Below are positions 15,382 through 22,759 of a stretch of 39,032 nt of DNA, in pieces. The stretch covers positions 1 to 39,032 of the forward strand of contig NZ_JASCRR010000025.1 of NCBI RefSeq assembly GCF_030010215.1, read 5' to 3'. Positions within the stretch are counted from its first letter, which is position 1; every line of letters begins with the position of its first letter. The DNA comes from Tianweitania sp. UT-5YL-CI-8 (GTDB lineage Bacteria > Pseudomonadota > Alphaproteobacteria > Rhizobiales > Rhizobiaceae). Below the pieces are notes generated by a model. It had not been told where the DNA came from, ran no database searches, and saw only the letters and a program-made list of their open reading frames with translations. Position numbers and translations under genes: made by a program.

Positions 15382-17667
15382 ATGACCACAAGGCGATCCG
15401 CAGCGCATTGGGGCGCATTCACCGCTCACGAGCGTGATGGCAAGCTCGTTGCGGTGACGCCGTTCGAGCATGATCCTCATCCTACCCCGCTGAATTCAGT
15501 CTGGCCGGAGATGCTGACGTCGCCGATGCGCGTTGCGCGTCCGGTCGCCCGCAAGGGCTGGCTTGCCAAGGACGGCGGCGCCGCGCGCGGCGATGACGAA
15601 TACGTCTCGCTTCCATGGGACGAAGCCCTGGACATGGCGGCCGGCGAGATCAGCCGCGTCCGCGGGCAGCATGGCAATTCGGCGCTGTTCGCAGGTTCGT
15701 ACGGCTGGTCGAGCGCCGGGCGCGTGCATCACGCTAGAACGCTGATCCGTCGCTTCTACAATTCCATTGGCGGCTTCACGGATCAGGTTACCAACTACAG
15801 CTATGGCGCGGCCATGGCGTTCATGCCCCGCGTCGTCGGGGTCCACAACGCAGTCGGCTCCTCCCTCACCTCCTTCACGACGATCCGCGATCATTGTGAC
15901 GTCATGCTTGCCATGGGCGGCATTCCGGCCAAGAACTGGGAGGTCAATTCCGGCGGCTTCGGCCAGCATCGCTACGAGCCTTTCCTAGACGGGATCACCA
16001 ACTCCACGCGCGTCATCAATGTCAGCCCGTATCGAGGCGACATAGAAAACCGTTTCCCGTCCGAATGGCTGCCGATCCGGCCGAACACAGATACTGCGCT
16101 GTTGCTAGCGATCATGCAGGTGCTCATCGCCGACGGCACGCATGACGAAGCGTTCCTCGCCCGCTACTGTGTAGGCGCCGACAGGCTCGTCGCCTACCTC
16201 ACCGGCGCGAGCGACGGCGAGGTGAAGTCGCCTGACTGGGCGAGTCCCATCACCGGCATTCCCGCGGATGAGATCGCAGCGCTCGCGCGCAGCCTCGTCG
16301 GCAAACGCGTGCTGGTCACGGCGAACTGGAGTTTGCAGCGCGCGCGGCATGGCGAACAGCCCTACTGGGCGATCATTGCGCTGGCCTCCATGCTCGGCCA
16401 GGTCGGCCTGCCCGGCGGCGGCTTTGCCTTTGGCTACGGATCGTCGAACGGCATGGGCAATCCGCGTTACGACACGCCGCTCTACGGGCTTCCGGCAGGC
16501 AAGAACGCCACCGGCTTCGCCATCCCCTGCGCGCGCGTTACAGACCTCCTGCTGAATCCAGGGCAATCTTTCCGTTTCGACGGCAAGACATACACCTACC
16601 CGGAGATCAAGCTGATCCATTGGGCGGGCGGCAACCCGTTCCACCACCACCAGGATCTGAACCGGCTGCGCGACGGATTCCGCAAGCCTGAGACAGTGAT
16701 CGTCAACGAATGCTACTGGACGGCGACCGCACGTCATGCTGACATCGTGTTTCCAGCGACCACGGCGCTCGAACGCAACGATATCGGCGGCGCATCGCGC
16801 GACCCCTACATCCTCGCCATGCAGCAGGTCCTGCCACCGGTCGGCGAGGCGCGCAACGACTACGATATCTTTGCCGCCCTTGCCGAACGTCTTGGCGGCG
16901 CGGAGGCCTTTACCGAAGGCCGCACCACTGATGACTGGGTGCGTTTCGCCTGGGACCAGATCAGCGCGAGACTGACACGCAATGGTCTGGAGCCGCCAGA
17001 TTTCGAGGCATTCTGGGAGAAGGGCTATTTCGAGATGCCTGATCCCAAAGACAACTATGTGATGTTTGCGGCGTTCCGGGACGACCCCGAGGCCCATCGC
17101 CTGCCCACGCCGTCGGGTCGGGTCGAGCTATACAGCGCAGATGTCGAAGCGATGACGGGCCCGGGCGTGCCCGGGCATCCGGCGTGGCTTGACCCGGAGG
17201 AGTGGCTCGGCGCGCCACGCGCCGCTATCTACCCGATCCATCTGCTGACGCCGCAGCCCGCTCGTCGTCTTCACGGACAGATGGACTGGAGCGCCCATAG
17301 CCGCGAGGGCAAGGTGCGCGGCCGCGAGCTTCTAAAGATAAATCCCGCCGATGCAGCCATGCGCGGAATCGAAGACGGCGACAATGTCAGGCTTTTCAAC
17401 GACCGTGGCGCCTGCTTTGCCGTCGCGAAGATCGATGATGGCCTGGTGCGCGGCTGCGCCCTACTGCCCACCGGCGCGACCTACGATCCTGATGGGACGA
17501 CCGATCGCAACAGCAATCCGAACGTATTGACGCGCGATATCGGCACGTCGGAGCTCGGCCAGGGATCCTCGGCGCAGTCCTGCCTCGTCGAGGTTGAGAA
17601 ATTCACCGGCGAACTGCCTGAGCTAAGGGTCAACCGGCCCCCGGTTCAGCACGAAACGGCAACTTGA
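15382..17667 (+). CDS. Molybdopterin-dependent sulfoxide/N-oxide reductase (BisC/TorA/DMSO reductase type)
   Basis: A 761-residue molybdenum enzyme of the DMSO-reductase family branch that lacks the N-terminal [4Fe-4S] cysteines. The motif SYGWSSAGRVHHARTL has Ser111 at the position of the Mo-binding serine of Rhodobacter DMSO reductase. Later come GGNPFHHHQDLNRL (molybdopterin guanine dinucleotide binding) and the C-terminal dinucleotide-binding domain (about 630-750). There is no Tat signal, so it acts in the cytosol like biotin sulfoxide or methionine sulfoxide reductases. It would reduce an S-oxide or N-oxide. I chose the ATG at 15382 because AGGAG lies 6 nt upstream; an ATG at 15349 adds 11 residues. 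It is the first gene of the LysR-controlled operon. Confidence 0.85.
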   Translation: MTTRRSAAHWGAFTAHERDGKLVAVTPFEHDPHPTPLNSVWPEMLTSPMRVARPVARKGWLAKDGGAARGDDEYVSLPWDEALDMAAGEISRVRGQHGNSALFAGSYGWSSAGRVHHARTLIRRFYNSIGGFTDQVTNYSYGAAMAFMPRVVGVHNAVGSSLTSFTTIRDHCDVMLAMGGIPAKNWEVNSGGFGQHRYEPFLDGITNSTRVINVSPYRGDIENRFPSEWLPIRPNTDTALLLAIMQVLIADGTHDEAFLARYCVGADRLVAYLTGASDGEVKSPDWASPITGIPADEIAALARSLVGKRVLVTANWSLQRARHGEQPYWAIIALASMLGQVGLPGGGFAFGYGSSNGMGNPRYDTPLYGLPAGKNATGFAIPCARVTDLLLNPGQSFRFDGKTYTYPEIKLIHWAGGNPFHHHQDLNRLRDGFRKPETVIVNECYWTATARHADIVFPATTALERNDIGGASRDPYILAMQQVLPPVGEARNDYDIFAALAERLGGAEAFTEGRTTDDWVRFAWDQISARLTRNGLEPPDFEAFWEKGYFEMPDPKDNYVMFAAFRDDPEAHRLPTPSGRVELYSADVEAMTGPGVPGHPAWLDPEEWLGAPRAAIYPIHLLTPQPARRLHGQMDWSAHSREGKVRGRELLKINPADAAMRGIEDGDNVRLFNDRGACFAVAKIDDGLVRGCALLPTGATYDPDGTTDRNSNPNVLTRDIGTSELGQGSSAQSCLVEVEKFTGELPELRVNRPPVQHETAT

Positions 17668-17693
17668 GAAAAGCATACAGGAAGGAATAAGGC

Positions 17694-18473
17694 GTGGGTC
17701 TGGTATTCGATCATGTGGTCTTGCTGGTGCGGGATCTGGAGAAGGCGGCAGCGGATTTCGCGGCACTCGGCTTTACCATCCTCGAGCGCGCCGATCTCAA
17801 TGCCAGCCATGGCTCGACGATCTTCCGGTTCGCCTCGCTGAAAGACGGATCGTACATTCTGCTCACCGCATTCACCAGCGACGAAGCGCAGTCTAAGCAT
17901 CGGCTGGGCCCGGTTCTGGAAGCCGGCGAAGGTCACGCCGACTGGTCGTTCACCGTGCCGAGTTCCGCCGAGATGAGCGAGGAGCTCAAGCGTGCCGGCT
18001 TCCCTGTCAAAGGCCCCGTCGTCGTGTCGAACATGGTCGAAGGCGGCCACAAATGGGGTCTCGACCTGCTGATGCTCGGACGCGGCGCCGGCGGCGATGT
18101 CGCCCTGCCCTTCGTCGTCTCGGACAACGAAGGTCGCAAGCATCGCATTCCCGGCCCGTCAGACCATGCGAATGGCGCGACCGCCATGGTTGGCATCCGA
18201 CTCTCGAGCATCGATGTCGAAGCCGTCGTCAAGACGCTGGTCGCACTCGGCGGCAAGGACATCGGGGCGTCCCCGGTCAACGCTGGCGATCGCCGTGTCG
18301 ATTTCGGCCAGACCTGGATCGATGTCGCCGTGGATGGCGTCCCGAGTGGCCGTGCCGGCGGCGGGATCGTCGAAGTGGTCCTCGTCTCGTCGGACGCGAG
18401 ACTGCCAGCCGCGGGTACTGTTCTTGATCTCGGCCTCGCCCATGGCGCGCCGATCCGTTTGGTCAAAGGTTAA
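17694..18473 (+). CDS. Glyoxalase-like (VOC) domain protein
   Basis: A 259-residue protein with a glyoxalase-like VOC domain near the N-terminus (MGLVFDHVVLLVRDLEKAAADFAALGFTILERAD) and a second related half (about 155-259). The family includes ring-opening dioxygenases, isomerases and epimerases that bind a metal with His/Glu. His7 is in the usual first-ligand place, but the remaining ligands are not obvious, so the reaction is not predictable. The start is the GTG at 17694 with AGGAAGGA upstream. It lies 26 bp after the reductase gene and just before the cysteine hydrolase gene, within one operon. Confidence 0.72.
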   Translation: MGLVFDHVVLLVRDLEKAAADFAALGFTILERADLNASHGSTIFRFASLKDGSYILLTAFTSDEAQSKHRLGPVLEAGEGHADWSFTVPSSAEMSEELKRAGFPVKGPVVVSNMVEGGHKWGLDLLMLGRGAGGDVALPFVVSDNEGRKHRIPGPSDHANGATAMVGIRLSSIDVEAVVKTLVALGGKDIGASPVNAGDRRVDFGQTWIDVAVDGVPSGRAGGGIVEVVLVSSDARLPAAGTVLDLGLAHGAPIRLVKG

Positions 18474-18483
18474 GGTGTCGACG

Positions 18484-19173
18484 ATGCTCACATCGACAAA
18501 GACAATGAGAGAGATCTTCAAGGACTATCAAAGCGCCCCGAAGCTGCCGAACTTTGGGATCGGCAAGCGGGTCGCCCTGTTGAATGTCGATCTGCAGCGC
18601 CGCTATACCGACACGGCTACGTTCACATCTGCTTATGAAGCCGATCCGGAACAGCTTTCGCTGGTGAACGAACTGTCGACGGCTGTCCGGGCGCTTGGCA
18701 TGCCTGTGGTCTGGACCTATGTCGCTTATCTGCCGGGCGGCGTCGACTGCGGCTTGTGGGGCGTACGCAGCAAATCGCCGATGGCGTTGCAGAATGTCGG
18801 CCACGACTCGCCCCAAGCCGAGATCGATGCGCGACTCGATGTCGACAAGAAGCGCGATCTCATGCTCCACAAGCGCATGGGTTCGGCCTTTTTCGAGACC
18901 CACCTTCCCTCCTACCTGACCTTCAACCGCGTCGACACGGTGATCGTGACCGGCGGTGCGACGTCAGGCTGTGTACGAGCGACGGCGGTCGATGCGATGT
19001 CGCACGGCTATCGCGTCATTGTGCCGGAAGAGTGTGTCGCGGACCGCGAGGATTGGGCACACTACGCGTCTCTTTACGATATCGCGATGAAATACGGTGA
19101 CGTCGTCCCGTCCCGCAAACTTATTGAAGACTTGGACGTCCTTGCACAGGTGGAGGCCTCCAATGCTGCCTGA
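18484..19173 (+). CDS. Cysteine hydrolase, isochorismatase/N-carbamoylsarcosine amidase type
   Basis: A 229-residue isochorismatase-fold hydrolase. The catalytic triad is visible: Asp36 (ALLNVDLQRR), Lys130 (MLHKRMGSAFFETHL) and Cys163 (TGGATSGCVRATAVDA). The stretch after the lysine (SAFFETHLPSYL) and the TSGCVRAT loop are those of N-carbamoylsarcosine amidohydrolase, ureidoacrylate hydrolase and related carbamoyl/amide hydrolases. It likely removes a carbamoyl group or opens an amide in the cytosol. I chose the ATG at 18484, with AAGG 8 nt upstream; a GTG at 18475 is an alternative. Its 3' end overlaps the next gene by 11 bp. Its place beside two PuuE-like genes points to ureide breakdown. 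Confidence 0.83.
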   Translation: MLTSTKTMREIFKDYQSAPKLPNFGIGKRVALLNVDLQRRYTDTATFTSAYEADPEQLSLVNELSTAVRALGMPVVWTYVAYLPGGVDCGLWGVRSKSPMALQNVGHDSPQAEIDARLDVDKKRDLMLHKRMGSAFFETHLPSYLTFNRVDTVIVTGGATSGCVRATAVDAMSHGYRVIVPEECVADREDWAHYASLYDIAMKYGDVVPSRKLIEDLDVLAQVEASNAA

Positions 19174-20083
19174 ACCATTAAACTACGACTACGCACCATA
19201 CCTCAACCGCCCGAAGATCGTCTGGCCGGAAGGCAAGCGGCTGGCATTCTGGGTTGCGCCTAATATCGAGTTCTACGAGTACGCGCCGCCGAAAAGCGCG
19301 GCCCGCGGGGTCTGGTATCGGCCCGAGCCGGACATCCTGAACTACTCGATGCGCGACTACGGCAACCGCGTGGGCTTCGACCGCATGGCAGACGTCATGG
19401 CCAATTACGGCGTGCGCGGGTCGGTGTCGCTGAACGTGTCAATTTGCGATCACATGCCCGAGATAATCGAGCGGTGCTGCGAGCTCGACTGGGAACTCTT
19501 CAGCCACGGCGTCTACAATACCCGCTACCTCTACGGCATGACCGAGGACCAGCAACGCGAGATCATCCGCGACAGCCGCGACACGATCAAGCGCGCCTCG
19601 GGCCAAAGCCTTGACGGCTGGTTGTCTCCTGCGATTTCGAATGAGGAGACGACACAGGATATTCTCGCTGAGGAAGGCCTGCTCTACACGCTCGATCTCT
19701 TCCACGACGACCAGCCGATGCCCGTGAAAACGCGTTCGGGCAAGAAGTTCGCAAGCCTGCCCTACATGATGGACGTCAACGACGTGCCGGTGCTGAACTT
19801 CCGCAACATCTCGCCGCAAGACTACCTGCAGCTGATCAAGGATCATTTCGATCAGTTGTACGAGGAAGGTGCCGAAAGCGGCACCGTCATGTGCCTGCCG
19901 CTGCATCCGTATCTGATCGGCCAGCCGCATCGGTTATGGCTGCTCGACGAGGCGCTGAAATATGTCACGTCGCACAGTGGCGTGTGGTGCGCGACCGGGC
20001 GCGAGATCGCCAAGTGCTACCTGGACAACAATTATGACGACGCGCAGGCGTTCATCGCCGGCGTGAAGGGGAATGCGGCATGA
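19163..20083 (+). CDS. Polysaccharide-deacetylase-fold protein, PuuE (allantoinase) type, copy 1
   Basis: A 306-residue NodB-fold protein. The pattern RDYGNRVGFDRMADVMANYGVRGSVSLN is that of PuuE-type allantoinases and related cyclic-amide hydrolases rather than chitin deacetylases. The usual metal-binding TFDDG is replaced by PNIEFYEY, and only one histidine remains in the SHGVYNTRY segment. PuuE enzymes also lack the classical zinc triad, so activity on a cyclic ureide is plausible. The ATG at 19163 has GGAGG 6 nt upstream and overlaps the preceding hydrolase gene. Its stop overlaps the next, related gene by 4 bp. The two proteins may work together. The substrate is unknown. Confidence 0.78.
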   Translation: MLPEPLNYDYAPYLNRPKIVWPEGKRLAFWVAPNIEFYEYAPPKSAARGVWYRPEPDILNYSMRDYGNRVGFDRMADVMANYGVRGSVSLNVSICDHMPEIIERCCELDWELFSHGVYNTRYLYGMTEDQQREIIRDSRDTIKRASGQSLDGWLSPAISNEETTQDILAEEGLLYTLDLFHDDQPMPVKTRSGKKFASLPYMMDVNDVPVLNFRNISPQDYLQLIKDHFDQLYEEGAESGTVMCLPLHPYLIGQPHRLWLLDEALKYVTSHSGVWCATGREIAKCYLDNNYDDAQAFIAGVKGNAA

Positions 20084-21009
20084 CCATCGAGCCGAGCTAC
20101 TTCGATTATCCGCATCGTGGCCCGGGCATGGACCATAGCCGCTACCCGTTCCGTCGCCTCGCCAAGCAAGCTCCGGTGGCGTGGCCGGGAGGCGCGAAAC
20201 TGCTGCTCTGGGTAACGCTGCATCTCGAGCATTTCCCCATGAACATGGGCAGCAAGCCGTTCACTCCACCCGGCGGCATGAGCCGCCCGGGGGTCAGCGT
20301 CTGGGACTACACGCAGCGAGACTATGGCAATCGGGTCGGTTTTTACCGGCTGATGAAACTGTTCGACAAACACGGCATCAAGCCGACCATCGCGATGAAC
20401 TCGGAAGTCGCCGTGCGCTACCCGTACCTGCTCGACCGCATTCTGGAGCGTGGTTGGGAGATCGCCGCGAGCGGCACCGACATGGGCCACCTCCACCATG
20501 GCGGACTGGTGGAGGAAGCCGAGCGTGAGCAGGTGCAGAAATCTTTCGGTGATCTGCGCCGCCTGTCCGGACAAGCTGTGACCGGCTGGCATTCGCCGGC
20601 ACATTCACAGTCGCCGAACACGCCGGACCTCGTTGCCGAAGCCGGCGGCCTCTATCTCGCCGACTGGATCAACGACGACATGCCGTACGCTTTCGCCACG
20701 CGGGCCGGCGAACTGACGCAGATGCCGTTGTCCTACGATCTCTCCGATCGCAAGATCCTCTACCAGCAGTCTTTGCCGGCGGCTGTCTACGCGCATCAGA
20801 TCGACATGGCCTGCAAGTGTCTGCGTGCCGAAGCGGAAACGCGGGGCGGCCGCATCTTATCTCTGTCGCTGAGCCCTTGGGTTGCGGGCCTGCCGGCGCA
20901 GATCCGGACGCTTGACGGCGTACTCGGACGCATCATAGCGACCGGCGAGACCGTTTCCGTCTGTGGCGAAGATATCCGCAGCTTCTGGACGGCTGCGAAA
21001 AGCAGCTAG
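20080..21009 (+). CDS. Polysaccharide-deacetylase-fold protein, PuuE (allantoinase) type, copy 2
   Basis: A 309-residue relative of the preceding protein: the same GPGMDHSRYPFR... start style, RDYGNRVGFYRLMKLFDKHGIKPTIAMN, and GWEIAASGTDMGHLHHGG. The catalytic region differs from copy 1: the glutamate-rich strand reads TLHLEHFPMN and the conserved histidine segment reads ASGTDMGH. The tandem copies are diverged, not a recent duplication, and may form a heteromeric enzyme or act on successive substrates. The ATG at 20080 overlaps the stop of copy 1 (ATGA), so the genes are translationally coupled. A hairpin follows in the gap before the amidase gene. Confidence 0.78.
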   Translation: MTIEPSYFDYPHRGPGMDHSRYPFRRLAKQAPVAWPGGAKLLLWVTLHLEHFPMNMGSKPFTPPGGMSRPGVSVWDYTQRDYGNRVGFYRLMKLFDKHGIKPTIAMNSEVAVRYPYLLDRILERGWEIAASGTDMGHLHHGGLVEEAEREQVQKSFGDLRRLSGQAVTGWHSPAHSQSPNTPDLVAEAGGLYLADWINDDMPYAFATRAGELTQMPLSYDLSDRKILYQQSLPAAVYAHQIDMACKCLRAEAETRGGRILSLSLSPWVAGLPAQIRTLDGVLGRIIATGETVSVCGEDIRSFWTAAKSS

Positions 21010-21027
21010 CCCGCATTGTTACGCAGA

Positions 21028-21043
21028 GCGGGTGCAAACCCGC
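21028..21043 (+). other. Hairpin with GCAA tetraloop between PuuE-like and amidase genes
   Basis: GCGGGT and ACCCGC form a perfect 6-bp stem around a GCAA loop, a stable GNRA tetraloop, 18 bp after the upstream stop. No T-run follows. It is likely an intercistronic RNA structure (processing or stability) rather than a terminator, because the amidase gene continues in the same direction with a good ribosome binding site (GGGAG). Confidence 0.4.
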
Positions 21044-21099
21044 CCCACGCAAACGAGTAGGTGAATGAGCGAAGTGGTGAACATCGGGAGAAAACATAG

Positions 21100-22416
21100 A
21101 TGCTGACGCGCATCGATCGCCTCCATTGCCTCGATGGTACCGATGCTGCGGCCGGAGTTGCATCCGGCGCGTTTACGTCGAGCCAACTCGCCGAGGCGTG
21201 TATCGAGCGCACGCTCGTCCGCGACGATGACATCCACGCCTGGACGACGTTCGATCCAGAAATGGTTCGCCGGCAGGCCGCAGCCCGCGACGCGGAGAAG
21301 CCACGCGGGGCGTTGCATGGCGTTCCAGTCGGGATCAAGGATATCTTGTCTACCGAGGACCTGCCGACCAGCTACAACTCAGAACACTTCCAGGCGCATC
21401 ATCCGAACATCGATGCGGCGGTGGTCTCGCTGCTGCGCGGCGCTGGCGCAATCATTTTCGGAAAGAACGACACGGTCGAATTCGCGGTCAACGGCCGGCG
21501 CGCAAAGACGCGCAACCCGCATGATCTCAACCGGACGCCGGGAGGCTCCTCAAGCGGCTCGGCAGCGGCTGTCGCGGACTATCAGGTTCCGCTGGCGATA
21601 GGCACGCAGACTGGCGGATCGGTCATCCGCCCGGCTTCCTATTGCGGCGTCTGGGGTATGAAGCCCACCTGGAACGCTGTTTCCGCCGAAGGTATGAAGA
21701 GTTGTGCGCCGAGCATCGACACGCTCGGCTGGTATGGTCGTTCGGCAAGAGACATCGAACTGCTATGCGAGGTACTGGGCATCGCCGCATATGAGCCCGG
21801 AACGCCGACCTCGCTCAGCGGGGCGCGCGTTGCGTTTTGCCGCTCGCCGGTCTGGGACAAGGCTGGGCAGGCAAGCCGAGACGCGCTCGCTCTCTGCGTC
21901 GACACACTGCGTGCCTGCGGCGCGGAGGTCGTCTTTCTCGAGCTTCCGGAACGTTTCGTCGGACTCACCGCCGCACATAAGGTGATCATGCAGAGCGAGA
22001 TGCAGAGCACCTTCCTTCCCGAATATCGAGCCCTCGGCGAGGCGCTCTACCCCGAGCTGGTAGCGACCATTCGCAACGACGCAGGCTTCAGCCGAGCCGA
22101 TCTTCGCGCAGCTTATGACCTCGCCGGCGAATGCCGCGCCCGTTTCGATGAGTTGGCACTCCCGTACGATGCGGTTTTGACACCAAGTGCGCCGGAAGAA
22201 GCTCCGTTCGGACTCGAGAATACCGGCTCCGCGACGTTCAACCGGATCTGGACGTTGCTGCACACTCCCTGCATCAACATACCCGCAGCGACGGCACCCA
22301 CCGGGATGCCAGTTGGTATGACCATGACTGGCGCCCGCTTCACCGATCGTCGGACACTTGCGACGGCATCATTGCTCGATAGCGCGCTTCCTGGCAAGAA
22401 CGGCTTTCCGAGATGA
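21100..22416 (+). CDS. Amidase signature family hydrolase (block A)
   Basis: A 438-residue amidase-signature enzyme with a complete Ser-cisSer-Lys triad: Lys80 (VGIKDIL), the serine cluster in PGGSSSGSAAA (150-152) and nucleophile Ser174 (GTQTGGSVIRPA). It hydrolyses a C-N amide bond in the cytosol. Members include glutamyl amidotransferase A, allophanate hydrolase and carboxybiuret hydrolase, but the C-terminal allophanate domain is absent. It is the last gene of the LysR-controlled operon, 90 bp after copy 2 of the PuuE-like pair. It would fit a final step releasing ammonia from an open-chain amide or carbamoyl product. Confidence 0.85.
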   Translation: MLTRIDRLHCLDGTDAAAGVASGAFTSSQLAEACIERTLVRDDDIHAWTTFDPEMVRRQAAARDAEKPRGALHGVPVGIKDILSTEDLPTSYNSEHFQAHHPNIDAAVVSLLRGAGAIIFGKNDTVEFAVNGRRAKTRNPHDLNRTPGGSSSGSAAAVADYQVPLAIGTQTGGSVIRPASYCGVWGMKPTWNAVSAEGMKSCAPSIDTLGWYGRSARDIELLCEVLGIAAYEPGTPTSLSGARVAFCRSPVWDKAGQASRDALALCVDTLRACGAEVVFLELPERFVGLTAAHKVIMQSEMQSTFLPEYRALGEALYPELVATIRNDAGFSRADLRAAYDLAGECRARFDELALPYDAVLTPSAPEEAPFGLENTGSATFNRIWTLLHTPCINIPAATAPTGMPVGMTMTGARFTDRRTLATASLLDSALPGKNGFPR

Positions 22417-22536
22417 AACACGTGAGATCCACTCATAATTGTCAGACCGTTTTACGAGTTGGTTTTTTGTACAGCCGGTGACACAGCAAAAATCGAGAAA
22501 TTCTTGCAGTTTTGGCCCCATAGTCTAAAAATTGCC
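22417..22536. other. Intergenic stretch with a partial TTGTCAGAC site
   Basis: The upstream part of the gap after the amidase gene. TTGTCAGACCG (22439-22449) matches 9 of 11 bases of the palindrome found further down (22565-22575) and could be an auxiliary operator. No gene or clear terminator is seen. Confidence 0.4.
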
Positions 22537-22575
22537 TTGACATTGTCTGGCCAAGCTGGAAAAATTGTCAGACAA
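22537..22575 (+). promoter_or_regulatory. Promoter and GntR-type operator of the transporter operon
   Basis: TTGACA (22537-22542) is followed after 17 bp by AAAAAT (22560-22565), a weak -10. The perfect palindrome TTGTC-A-GACAA lies at 22565-22575, over the expected transcription start. A GntR/FadR-type repressor bound here would block RNA polymerase. The same palindrome sits in the same place in front of the kinase operon at 31590-31604. A partial copy is at 22439-22449. Confidence 0.68.
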
Positions 22576-22759
22576 AAATGCGGTCCAAAAGGACCCTTCG
22601 GGAACACTCAAAGGAGCCCGCGGCGCCGGCTCGGAAGCAGCCTTGATGCTGCACGGTAGCGACAGGCCCATCTCTCGACACGTGAATTCACACATACCAA
22701 ACGCGCAGCATTTCTCCGTCTAAACGTCAATCAGCGTCTTCTCACCAGGAGCCACAGCC
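22576..22759 (+). other. Long 5' leader with two hairpins
   Basis: About 185 bp separate the operator from the first start codon. Two inverted repeats occur: GGTCC-aaaa-GGACC (22582-22595) and GAGCC/GGCTC (22614-22618 and 22628-22632). No known riboswitch is recognised and no small ORF is convincing. It may only be a spacer, or it may fold into an RNA regulatory element. Confidence 0.3.
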
